From contig JAPNXP010000009.1 in assembly GCA_028753945.1 (NCBI GenBank), forward strand, positions 5,332,001 through 5,396,000: a DNA stretch of 64,000 bases, read 5' to 3'. The position numbers and the translations under genes are program-made. The DNA comes from Hexactinellida sp. DTS-2022. Its lineage: Eukaryota; Porifera; Hexactinellida. This document shows positions 46,061-57,449 of the stretch, in pieces. The notes under the pieces are model-generated. The model made no database searches, had not been told where the DNA came from, and saw only the letters and a list, made by a program, of their open reading frames with translations. Within the stretch, counting starts at the first letter, position 1. Every line of letters starts with the position of its first letter.

Positions 46061-46869
46061 CATGGCCTACTATATTATACGGCTAGATAAGTCAAGTATT
46101 TGCCATTTTATTTCCAGGCCAGTGTTTACTTTCTAATTGCTCGTAAATAAATTACCTATTGTCATGGAATAAACTGAACTTAGGTTTTCAAATATGCTGG
46201 AAACATCTAAAATACTTTTGAGAATGATTTCTCATTGGATTTAACCACAATGACGTAATCAAATATACATACCCATATATGGCAATGATGTTAAATAAAT
46301 GTTAATTTTTTAGATAATTTGAGAATCTAACTTTGCCATTTTTATCCTAATTCATTTTTCTTGTTAAATACTAACTACAGTAACAAATTATGTGATTCCT
46401 TTCACTCAAATTCTTTTCAACGTCAATGTAAGTAAATAATTATACTATTGTTATCAAACCATATGTTTTGTATTTTTTTGAAATGTATAGTTAGATTTTA
46501 ATCTAAGTCTTAAAAGTGCTGTTTGACGACGTACATGTTGCCCAGTCAGTTTAATGACCGTTCTTGTGACTTATTTAGCTAATGTTCACTGAATCTCTAC
46601 TTCAATCTCCACTTCAAATCTCTACTTCATAATTAGTATTAGTTACCACATATGGGTATGTATATTTGATTACGTCATTGTGGTTAAATCCGATGAAAAA
46701 TCATTCTCAAAAGTATTTTAGATGTTTCCAGCGTACAGTTGAAAACCTAAGTTCAGTTTATTCCATGACAATAGGTAATTTATTTACGAGCAATTAGAAA
46801 GTAAACACTGGCCTGGAAATAAAATGGCAAATACTTGACTTATCTAGCCGTATAATATAGTAGGCCATG
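46061..46869. mobile_element. Foldback element, copy 2
   Basis: Same family as 9324-10309, flanked by the 7-bp duplication GTTGACC (46054-46060 and 46870-46876). Downstream of the first LRR-EGF gene the empty site is preserved (tagttgacctaccttgg near 40575). Its centre is inverted relative to copy 1. Confidence 0.88.
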
Positions 46870-47008
46870 GTTGACCTATCCTTGGCTGCATAATAACTAG
46901 ATACTGAAGTGAAGTATGTGTAATTTAGAAGTCACAGGTTTAATATATTTATTATGAATTATTTTTGAGGAGGGTAAGTCTGCGAAGCGGCCGTTAAATC
47001 TATTTGTG

Positions 47009-47302
47009 GGGTCTGACTGAATGGTGGAAAATGGTGGAAAATGGTGGAAAACATCCGAGAGTGGTGGAAAATGGTGGAAAACTACTTGACTGAATGGTGG
47101 AAAATGGTGGAATTTCTGAATTTTCGTCGAAATGACTGAATGGTGGAAAGTGGTGGAATTTCTAAAAATCGACTGAAAGGTGGAAAATGGTGGAAAATGG
47201 TGGAAAATGGTGGAAAATGGTGGAAAATGGTGGAAGTAGTTTTCCACCATTTTCCACCACTCTCGACTGTTTTCCACCATTTTCCACCATTCAGTCAGAC
47301 CC
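47009..47302. mobile_element. MITE built from TGGTGGAAAA repeats
   Basis: Inverted ends GGGTCTGACTGAATGGTGGA and complement, with a perfect 8-bp duplication TATTTGTG (47001-47008 and 47303-47310). The interior is a TGGTGGAAAA minisatellite that flips orientation near 47235. The paralogous site at 40990-40997 is empty. The HHFPPF-rich ORF across it is a repeat translation. Confidence 0.88.
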
Positions 47303-47542
47303 TATTTGTGTGCATATGGCTCATTATATTGATAGACTAATGAGATATAGACTATAGTTTAATTGAATGAAGAAATACAGCAAACATAATGAGAAGGAAT
47401 AAATGAGTAAATGGGAGTAAATAAGAGTAAATACACACACACTTAGGAAATTAACTGAAAAACGGGGTGGAAACTGAAACTATTTAGTAAACCTATAACT
47501 AATTGAAAGTTCAATTTATTTCAGTATTTCTCGCTGTGTCCC

Positions 47543-49171
47543 TCAGTTATCAGGAACTAGGTCAGAGTTAGGATTTCCAATGACAGTAGCTTCTCTCTGC
47601 TTGTTCCTATCCATTTCAGCAAGAGAGAGCTTGTTGGGAGAGCGAGTGGATTTCAGCTTTTGTATTTGTAACCTAAAGTACAAAAATACAAACATTATAA
47701 GAACGAACAGAAAGATAATGATAACAAGCAACAGAAAACATGAGAATAAGAGAACAAATAAAGCAGATGTTTTTGAGTTTGCATTCAGCTCTCCTGTCCC
47801 TACATTAAGATCGATATCACAATGGCTGAAGTTCGGTGGAGACACTTTGAAACCTTCTAAGCAGGAACAAGCATAACCATACATGGTATCTGTACAGGTG
47901 TGGTGACAGCCACCGTTATTGATGCTACACGGATCCGGGAGATAGCAGTCGGTTGATGCATTCTTTAGGTAACCAGGGAGACAGGAACATTCATATGAGC
48001 CTATTGCGTTGCTACAGTGGTGGGAACAGTTTCCATATGACAGAAGGCATTCATTGATGTCGTTACAAAGAGTGGCATTCTCATTATAGTAACCTTCTAG
48101 ACATGAGCACGTATAGGAACCTGGCGTGTTAGTGCAGTTCCCCTGACAAATGGCACTGTCCTCACACTCATTGATGTCGCTACATATTTCACTGACGCTG
48201 TATGATTCATTCGGATAAACGCACTCACAACCATCTACAGTACCGACTCTATTCCAGCTCTCTCCCACACTCTCAATGGATTTGTTGAAGCATTGGTAGC
48301 TACGGGCTCCACAGCTGGTATAGAGAGTAGCATTGTCGACTGTACGACTATCATTCACACAAGTAGAACCTGTAGTAGATACTTTAATACCAAAAGAGGA
48401 CAGTTTGCTAATCCACTCGGTATTGCAGGTACAGTTGAATTGTACATATTCTAATTGACAACACATTTAGATTTTCTAAACCTTCAAATGTGCATGATTC
48501 CAACTCTTGAATGCTATTACTGTCTAATATCAATCCTGTGAGCTCACTTACTCCTTTAAACGACCCTGCTTTTATCCCAGTTATGCCTCCATACTTCCAT
48601 ATCATGTACTGCAGATAATCCAGCCCTCCGAATATTGTGTGGTTAATGAAACGACTGGATACATCTTCTATATATGAGGTTTGCACATAGAGTCATAGAC
48701 ATTTTTAAGTTGTTTATTTTGAGCGAAAATAGGAAAGAAAACACAGCCCAGTTTAAAAGCATATAATAATTGCAAGTTCGGGAAGAATGCGAAAAAGTTA
48801 ACTTGCTTAATTGTTATCAGATCGTATATCAAAAAGATGGAATCCACCCCGCTGTTAATCGTATACGATTCCGCAAAAACTTCAGCCCCGGCTTTGTTGA
48901 TCATTTTTAACTCAATTATGTTGTCAGGTAAACTAATATTCAATGTTGCACCCGCTCCTGCTGATAGAAAGTTGATCTCTAATTTCGTATTTATAGCTAC
49001 AAAATACGATGCGATCGTATCCTGTATTAAAGTTTGGTCAGTGGTACTTATGCTACATGTAAGAAGGATTCCACTAGGTGTACACGTAACGGAACTATTC
49101 ACCCTCGAAAATGCTAAGAAACTAAATAGGAATACTAACAGGACTGATGTGTCTATGTTGAACTTATTCAT
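47543..49171 (-). pseudogene. LRR-EGF membrane protein, broken copy 2
   Basis: The N-terminal frame starts at 49171 (signal peptide ..VLLVFLFSFLAFSRVNSS). The frame shifts near 48675 and again near 48450, where about 70 residues (the last leucine-rich repeats) present in copy 1 are missing and the text jumps from FEGLENLNVLS to VQFNCTCNTEW. After that the Cys-rich cap, three EGF domains, transmembrane segment and tail are intact and very similar to copy 1. TATA box conserved at 49214-49221. Likely non-functional unless spliced. Confidence 0.85.
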
Positions 49172-49221
49172 GACTGTTGTGTTGGAAAGAATAAATCTTA
49201 TCGATTAACAGTAAATTTATA

Positions 49222-51352
49222 CTCGAGGATTATTATAGATTTCCACTGTTTAAGTTATTTATCCAACATACACGCTAAGTCTTCCATTAACTAATTATTT
49301 AACTATTTCTCAAATGTATTTATGCTATTCACATCAAAAATGGAGCACATAGAATAACAGTATCAGGAGTAGTTTTAAACAAATTTCCTCTAAATATATT
49401 TTCGTAAATAAAAGCAATTGGGAATACCATTCAATAATGAATAAATTTGTAAATATACATAAGTATTCTCTCGATCAATAAAATACTTTCATAAAAGTTA
49501 GTTTATGACCCTAAGCTATAAATGTGTGGGTATTCTTAGATATAAATTATTGAATTATCCAATGAATACCGTATATACTCGAATAATCGCTTCCAAAGTA
49601 GCAAATAAAAATAGATTACCGCTGCTCTGACTAAACATATTTATCTAATTTCGGTCAAGAAAAGTAGTCAAGAAAAATAGTCTATTTATAGACGGTCTAC
49701 TGTGCGTTTGTTTGTTTGTCCGGATTGTATTAAAGTGATGGGGGGCAGCTATGCAGCCTTACTCCTCAGCCTTTCCACCAAGAGGATGCAATATACATCC
49801 CTTTCTACCTCTATCCATAGTTTTAACTTGTTTACCAATAAAAATCGCTTAAAGCTAACTTCGAGGTTAAGGCCATATAAAATAAATAACTTGTTTATCA
49901 TCCGGATTTTTTCAGAAAATACGGACGGCGGACGGGATTTTATTTTTATTTTTTATTTCCGTTAATATGCAAAAAACATTACCCTATGCCAAACAATATA
50001 TATATTAATAATTAAATTAAATTATAAAATCACATGACAATGCCCAAATAATGAAAGTAATGTTCTAAATACAAGACTAATTAAAAATTGCTAAATTAGG
50101 AGTACTTTACACAAGTTTATAGTTAATATCTGTACGATTATGTTCATAAAATAATAATAAATAGATCCGGACGGGGGGTAAATATAGGGACGGACGGGGA
50201 TGATAAACAAGTTATTTATTTTATATGGCCTAATTATGAATATTCATTAATTTGTTTATCTATTTGTGTTAACAACAACAACAACAAATATTCATATTAT
50301 AAATGTGTAAGTGCGAAATTTGAAATCAGCATACTTGTTCACCTATTATAACTTTTGGAAGTTAGTATCTATCTCATATATAAATGCGGTTTCTAGACTC
50401 TAGTCCCCCATCACTTTAATACAATCCGGACAAACAAACAAACAAACAACAATCGACTTATAATTAATAATGGATGTAGACCATCTATAAATAGACTATT
50501 TTCTCGACTTAAATACTATTACCAATAGACGGCAGGGGCTTTTGGTCTACAGAATTATTAGATAGTCTACAAGTTTTTACTTAGTTTGTATGGGCTTTTA
50601 TAGACCGTCTACATATAAGGAAGATCTATATTTAATTTGCTAATTATATATTACAAGCTGCTCGTCCGCGCTACGCTCGTTCTTACATCTTACACTCGGG
50701 CCTGCGGCCCTCGCTTGTATTTCAAGCATTGACTCTTCAAATTATTTGCCAGATGAAGGCCTGCTATTAGAGGAACAGAATTAACATTAAATGCTCGCTT
50801 GGGGACTGAAAATAACTTGCTAATAGAGCAATATTGCTATTAGCGAGAACACCACTATACTCCTTAACCGATATTTTCCCTTGTCCGTGTTCCTATTAAG
50901 TTATTAACGGTAGTCTAATACCTCTTGCAAATAAAAGTGCAACAGTAACGTCCGAAAGGATTGGCCGAAACATGTGACTGCTATATGAGCCGCTGAAGTA
51001 TTCTTTGGAGAATTTATATCCAAGAGTACCCACACAAATATAATCTTTGGGATCATAAAATAACTGTTCTGACTGTATTTATTTGTTAAGTAAATTTATA
51101 CTAAAGAGAATAGTTATATATTCAAGAATTGATTCAATATAGGATCACACACTCAATCCCCTACATGTTGTTCCCAATTGCTTTCTAAAGCGAAAATAAA
51201 TTTAGCGGTAAACTTCGTTTAAATTACTCTTGATATTCCATTTTTGAGGTGAATAACATTAACATGTTTTGGGAAAATGTTAAATAATTATTAGATGGAA
51301 GATTATTTTTGATAAATTAACTAAACAGTGGAAATCTATAATAATCCTTGAG
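49222..51352. other. Intergenic region between the divergent LRR-EGF copies 2 and 3
   Basis: Holds a palindromic repeat-like element, 49705-50445, with ends 'gtttgtttgtccggattgta' and inverse, and a Harbinger-like MITE inside it. The rest is AT-rich. No gene supported. Confidence 0.5.
49871..50230. mobile_element. PIF/Harbinger-like MITE
   Basis: Inverted ends GGCCATATAAAATAAATAAC and complement (over 30 bp in total), flanked by TAA (49868-49870 and 50231-50233). It lies inside the element at 49705-50445. Confidence 0.8.
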
Positions 51353-51360
51353 TATAAATT
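51353..51360 (+). promoter_or_regulatory. TATA box of LRR-EGF copy 3
   Basis: TATAAATT, 52 bp before ATG 51413; conserved with copies 1 and 2. Confidence 0.55.
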
Positions 51361-51412
51361 GACTGTTGAGTGACAACAGTCAAAATATACTCAATTTCCT
51401 AACACAACAATC

Positions 51413-53047
51413 ATGAATAAGTTCAACATAGACGCATCAGCCCTGTTAGTATTCCTATTGAGTTTCTTAGCATTTTCGAGGGTGAATAGTTCCGTAACGT
51501 GTACACCTACTGGGATCTACCTTCGTTGTGAGCATAGGCGTCGTAAACCGCCCGGGTGCCCGGAAATGTCCGGGCGGGCCGAAGGGATTGTCCCTATGCT
51601 ACTAACACTAAACTCCGAGTTTACCCGGAGTTTACCCGGACATTACCCGGAATTTCCGGGCGGGCCGAAGGATTGACCTTTGCATTTACGACGCCTATGG
51701 TTGTGAGATAAGGACAGAAACCAAACTTTAATACAGAATGAGATTACATCGTCTTTTGAAACTGGAATTACGAATTTAAGAATTAACGTTTACCCACAAG
51801 GAGCGGGTATAACATTGAACATTAGTTTACCCGACTACATAATTGGACTGCAAATAGATAATGGAGCTGGGGCAGAAATTTTTGTGGAAACGTATAGGGT
51901 TAATAGCGGTGTGGTTTCGATCGATTTGGATTCCGATCAGATAACAATTAAACAAGTTAACTTTTTCGCTTACTTCCCGAATTTGGGACAATTCTATGCT
52001 AAAAAACTGGGATCAGTTTTCTTTCCTGTGTTCGCACAAAATATTCAACTTACAAGCATCAGCGTGGAGGAATCACAGATAGAAGATGTGTCGAGTCTAT
52101 ACATTAACCACACAATATTCGGAGGGCTGGATAAACTGGAGTACTTACAATGGAGTAATGGAGACATAACTGGGGTAAAAGCAGGGTCGTTTAAAGGATT
52201 AAGTGAGCTTACAAATCTGGGATTAGCCGATAATAGCATTCAAGAGTTGGAATCTTGCACATTTGAAGGTTTAGAAAAGCTAGATTGGTTGTCAATTTTC
52301 GATAATGTGATAAGTATCGTGCATCCCAATGCATTCCTCGGCTTAAACAACCTTCAACATTTGAGTATGACCCGCAATCTATCTATGCCAATAGCCGCAA
52401 TAACCGTATTGAAGAATCTGCGAGAACTATATTTAGCCGAGAACGATCCAATGCATATTTTGTCTTAAATCATTCAGCAACTAAATAAGCTCACAAAAAT
52501 AAATATAAGAAAAGTACAATTCAACTGTACCTGCGATACCGAGTGGATTAGCAAAATGTCCTCTTTTGGCATTACAGTATCTACTTCAAGTTCTACCTGT
52601 GTGAATGATGGTCGTAAGGTTACCGATGCTTCCCTTTACAATAGCTGTGGAGCCCGTAGCTACCAATGCTTCAACAAATCCATTGAGTGCGTGGGAGAGA
52701 GCTGGAATAGAGTCGATACTGTAGATGGTTGTGAGTGCGGTTATCCAGAAGAATCATACTCCGCCTATGAAATATGTAACGACATTAACGAGTGTGAGGA
52801 CAGGACCATTTGCCAGGGGAACTGCACTAACACGCCAGGTTCCTATACGTGCTCCTGTCTAGAAGGATTCTATAATGAGAATGCCACTCTTTGTAGCGAC
52901 ATCAATGAATGCCTTCTGTCTAATGGAAACTGTACGCACAACTGTAGTAACGCAATTGGCTCATATGCTTGTTCGTGCGTAGAAGGATTTAAAGTGTCTC
53001 CAAATAATGAGATCGTTTTATATAATGATGAGAAACAATTTGGTTAA
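51413..53047 (+). pseudogene. LRR-EGF membrane protein, broken copy 3
   Basis: Starts at ATG 51413 with a signal peptide nearly identical to copy 2. A 167-bp MITE (51533-51699) interrupts codon 40. A separate one-base shift follows near 51720. The leucine-rich part then runs open to an in-frame TAA at 52466-52468; the same frame resumes with the Cys-rich cap and EGF domains. The third EGF start is missing: text from the second EGF (..NAIGSY) joins directly to the end of the third (ACSCVEGFKVSP), and the transmembrane segment is absent. Four independent lesions make it a clear pseudogene. Confidence 0.87.
51533..51699. mobile_element. hAT-like MITE inside LRR-EGF copy 3
   Basis: Perfect inverted ends CATAGGCGTCGTAAA and TTTACGACGCCTATG, 8-bp duplication GTTGTGAG (51525-51532 and 51700-51707). 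Two internal copies of 'ccgggcgggccgaagg'. GC-rich. Confidence 0.9.
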
Positions 53048-53718
53048 CTAAGCCAAGCCCCTGTTGACCAAGACATAGTACAAATACAAGTTGGTATTTG
53101 GGACGAGTTGATATTAGGTACGAGTTGACTGGGAAGAGTTGATATTTTGGACGAGTTGATGTATGGTACGAGTTGAAATAGGTACGAATTGACTGGCAAT
53201 CGACCGTTGGACTCCCAAAATATTATTTCCTTTACGAAAATGATACATTTCATATGTATAAAGTTAAGTAATCTCGAGATTTTAACCCTCGGCTGGCTTG
53301 GGGTAAAATGTATAAATAGAAAAACCCCACTTTCACTTTCACTTTCAATTGAAATTCAATTAACTTTCAGTTTCAATTTTACATTCCTAGCCAGACGAGG
53401 GTTAACAATATTACCATATATGGAAGGGTGTGAAAATCGCATGACTTACATTCCACAAATATTTCCGATAAACCAATATGACCGTTGGACTCCCAAAATA
53501 TGACTTCCTATACGACAATAATACATTTCCTGTGTCTAGCATTAGCGGATTACGGGATATCAATAAGTAACAATACTGTTTTAGGCCTACGCTAATTTTA
53601 CCGTAAAACGAAGTTTACAGTTCCTATATTAAGAAGTCCCTGGCAGGACTAATCAAGTTAACATCGAGGATATCACATTCCAACGTGATGACCCAGAATA
53701 TTTTGTTTATTTTCTAGA
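53048..53718. other. Minisatellite and repeats, no gene
   Basis: 53090-53200 has degenerate 'ggtacgagttga' repeats. A segment 'gaccgttggactcccaaaat' occurs twice, near 53204 and 53480, on either side of a piggyBac-like MITE. Confidence 0.6.
53286..53401. mobile_element. piggyBac-like MITE
   Basis: Ends CCCTCGGCTGGCT and AGCCAGACGAGGG with TTAA directly outside both (53282-53285 and 53402-53405). 116 bp, with simple 'actttc' repeats inside. Confidence 0.8.
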
Positions 53719-56032
53719 ATATTCCATGAAAGTTTTCACCGATCTCAAATCTCCTGTAAAATGGAAACCCACTTGTGGCAACGGTCACCCTGAAAAGTCT
53801 TGGATAGAATTTGTATGGAAATTCATTGACCAAGACCAGGGATTAATAAATTCACTTGAAAAGCGAAATTTCCCTATTCTACCCCAACAATCATTGTCAA
53901 TCTCTAACTTCTGAAGTGGAATTGCTGCCAATAAAATCATCAGACATGCCTTATATCGAGAAAAGCAATAACCATGCTTATTCTGGTATAGAGAGTTTAC
54001 TTGTGGTTAGTGGCTGTTATATTTGCCATCGTCACATATTCATATTGCCTTATTATAGATTTGTGATAGCACCCATCCCACAAGGATTCTTTCAAATCCT
54101 GTCAGATACACGTGTCCAACAATCTTTTTTTTACACAAGTTATTCTCTGTTGACGATTCAATCAAACTATCGATTGTTAAAATAATTCTATCAATTGAAT
54201 TTAGTTCATTTGGTACTGAGATCAATCTAACTAAATCATTTCCTATATTCCGTTCTATTTCCGATCAATGAATATTTCTTAACTTAACTTGAACCTACAA
54301 ACTGTCTACCACCTAATTTATTACCGAAAGATTTCACTCATTATCCCAACGTTTTTCTGAGTACTTTTGATGAAATGAATACCAACCTCTGTTTGAAATT
54401 AGGCATTCAACAGATCTCTATTTCCCAAACAATACAATACCATTTATTACCACTGATTATGAATAACTATCTTAGGAATTACCCCTACAACGGAATATGT
54501 TATCTCTATGGATATTGCGAAATGTTTCACACCTTGACTCGTCCCTTATTATTATCCTCTCTACTACAAACTGGTTATTAGACTCTAGCGCTAATAGTCA
54601 CCCGAATTCCAATGTTACTCTCTTCTCACCTAGTGTTCTCTATGATTCCCAAGACGAATATTTCGCACAACTTTTGATGCCAAACATGCAAGGCATATTC
54701 CCGAATGAGATATACAACAAACAGATTACAAATTTACGTTCATTAGGTGTGATTTCTAGCCAATCTCTCTCCTATCTCAATCTACAGAATATTATGAGTA
54801 TTACTCTGCAAATGTCTCACAAATTAATCCACAAGACTATATGAATTGGTTGAATGCTCTAGTAGGATTAGTTAACTCACTCATGGAAAAATTTAACCTC
54901 ATAGAAATACCTAATTTCTGGACTATTTTCCAACAATCTGCTTTTATACCTCCTTCACCCAAATCTGATTGCCATTCCTATCCGAGGTCATTACCTTATA
55001 GCACTGTTTCATACCACTGCAGGCCTCAAAATATAATTTATTGCTCGGATAAAGAATCTTGTTTGGTAGCAGGTGTTGGAACTGTGTTAATAGAAAATTC
55101 GCAACAAAAAGTTTCTCAAAGAAAAGTATTTGAGTATATGGGAGTTTCAACTTGTATACCAAGTAATCTTGTTTGCCAACAACTAGAGCTTGTAACAAAA
55201 CAACAACCAACACAGTATAATCATAATGAAGTGCACTCGCTTGTCAAGAAAATCTATAAATATTTCGCAAGTTTGATTGTATCTGGGATGGATATCAGCC
55301 AAATTGATCTACCTGATAATTTAATATTTATTCCAGAATACGAATTTTATGACTCACACCATGTAGTATACACATGTGACGATAAATTTTTCCCGTACAT
55401 ATTTTCTCTCGAAAAATATTATCCTACCTTTGAAAAACATTTTTCTCTATTTTTCCGAGAAGTTTGGTATCAAACCTGATATAGGAATTACAAAGTGTCA
55501 ATTAATTTTACAACAATTCAACACTGTAGTCTCTCCTCAAAATGTTACTCTAGTGATTAAGGTAATTCAGTTAGTGGGCGACTTAATAGACGATACAAAT
55601 GAAGAAACTGATTTTCTTATTCTAGCCCAGGATGGGATAATTTATCAAGCTGTAGAATGCGTATTTAACGACCTCCCTTGGCTACAGCGATCTCAGATCT
55701 CAACCCAGAAACCAGTTGTACACAAAGGAATTTCACACTCGATTGCTAGCAAGCTAGGGTGTATACCAGCGAGTTTGGAGTTAGTGCCTACAGCCGAGAG
55801 TATTTCCTATTCATTTATGTCTGGAGCTGGCCAGAGAGAAAATCTTGTGGACATACTTAAGGGTATTTTAGAAGGATACCGAATGCATACTGATGTGTTT
55901 ACTGAGCTTATTCAGAACTCAGATGATGCAGGTGCGACTACAGATAATCTAGTTCAATTGATTCTAATTCTGATTAATTCCATCAGAGATTGTGAGGACT
56001 GTTCTGAACTTCTGATAGTATATTTGTGTTGA
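53719..56032 (+). pseudogene. Sacsin-like gene, decayed segment
   Basis: Begins after a plausible acceptor TTTTCTAG with an exon containing KSWIEFVWKFID. Several frames then carry sacsin-type text: LFSPSVLYDSQDEYFAQLL, YNKQITNLRSLGVISS, a long frame 54841-55479 (VFEYMGVSTCIP..), and 55376-56032 with KFGIKPDIGITKCQLILQQF, FNDLPWLQ, PVVHKGIS and finally GQRENLVDILKGILEGY followed by ELIQNSDDAGAT. The last block is the N-box start of the next Hsp90-like ATPase repeat and breaks off after DDAGAT. Frame changes near 53900, 54500, 54840 and 55450 show decay. Family resemblance is strong; which repeat of a multi-repeat protein this is cannot be told. Confidence 0.8.
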
Positions 56033-56168
56033 GCCAGACTAATATGCTAAACCGTCCTAAGGAGCTTTATATAAACTTAACCATAGGCTATGACTTACCA
56101 TATATGGAGTTAGAATCACAAGATCCATCAATGTTTCTGCATTTACGAATTAATTTAAAAATGCGTTT

Positions 56169-56471
56169 TTGCTCGGGGTCAAATCACCTGAAGGCTTGTT
56201 TTCTTCTGAATCTGACATTGACGAAGATGACTTTGGTATTGAAGAGGAGATTACAGACAGAATACAAACTGGTGGGGAGTTATATTCCCCACCAGATATT
56301 CACACTGGATCAGGCGAGAGAGGCGAACAGGAGTGCAGAGCGTATCTTGCAGCTGGTTATTGGGGAGCTCCCGGCTATGAGGGAGATGCTGCTAGACCAG
56401 TGGGACCCCCTCTTCAGGTCTCTGCCTTCGGCACACCCCCACTCATAACCTCTGTGCTAAACTGTATGTAA
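56169..56471 (+). other. Unassigned ORF
   Basis: 100 codons, starts with an acidic stretch (SSESDIDEDDFGIEEE). I do not recognise it; an overlapping frame is also open. It lies between the sacsin and PARP relics. Confidence 0.2.
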
Positions 56472-56477
56472 CTCGTA

Positions 56478-56654
56478 TAGTAGCCCTGGTTAATACGAAC
56501 ACGGATAAGGCGAAATATCGGTTAATTAAGGATTACAAGGATTAATCCCCTAGCCTATACAAACGCATTTAAATTACTCCGGTTAATATGAATTCCAGTT
56601 AATACGAACAAATTCCGACGGTCCCCTTGTGTTCGTATTAACGAGAGTCTACTG
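56478..56654. mobile_element. pogo/Tigger-like MITE
   Basis: Left end TAGTAGCCCTGGTTAATACG (C to T at the first base) and right end CGTATTAACGAGAGTCTACTG, with TA outside both. Confidence 0.75.
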
Positions 56655-57449
56655 TAGTTTGCTATTTGTTATTAAGGAAATCCCATTTTATTATACAGTA
56701 GGTACGTAATAGCAAATGACATTTTGCACGAAATTTACTTATTAGTAGGCGAACTTGCTACTAGACGAACTTAATTAACCTCAATTAAATGCTCGCTTGA
56801 GAATGCAAGATGACTTGCTATACTGTATATATTTTCATACGTATCAATATTATTTACTCTACTAATTAATGTGTTCTCTCAGTTAGCGTGGGTGTGTCCT
56901 TCAGTCAAGTTAACCTGTACTCAAAGGAGGAGGAATTCAAGGCTATTTCTCGCTGTTTCCATTTCTCCATGCCATACTCCGAAGTTATATTTATTAAGAA
57001 AATATTCAATCCCCACTGCTGGAATGCTTTCAAAGATAAAATAATTCAACAAACTAACAGAAATCCAGACAGTTGTCTACATCCGCTCGCTTTTTCACGG
57101 CTCTAGCGACACCAATCCAGACCAAATTATTAACGATCCACAAGGGTTTAATATGACTTACGCTCATAATAGTGAGGTGACACTGAGGTGGCTTAGTGAA
57201 ATTACCGTTACATTGCGGATAAGAGCACCATATTTTGCATGAGGCTCCCTAAGGGCCTATTGATGAATGTTAGCCTAGGAGCCCACCTTCCGACGTTGAA
57301 AAAAAAAATCAATTTATTGAATTATTGAAAAATTTTCATATGAAGATGTTATTAAAATACAATGTTATAGAATTAAATATGAACATTTTTTGAATTTAAT
57401 TCAATAACTACTATAGCAACAGTCACAGTTACTTACATACACTTTGATA

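Noticed and set aside
46897-47280. 127-codon ORF rich in HHFPPF
   Set aside because: It is the translation of the TGGTGGAAAA minisatellite within a MITE.
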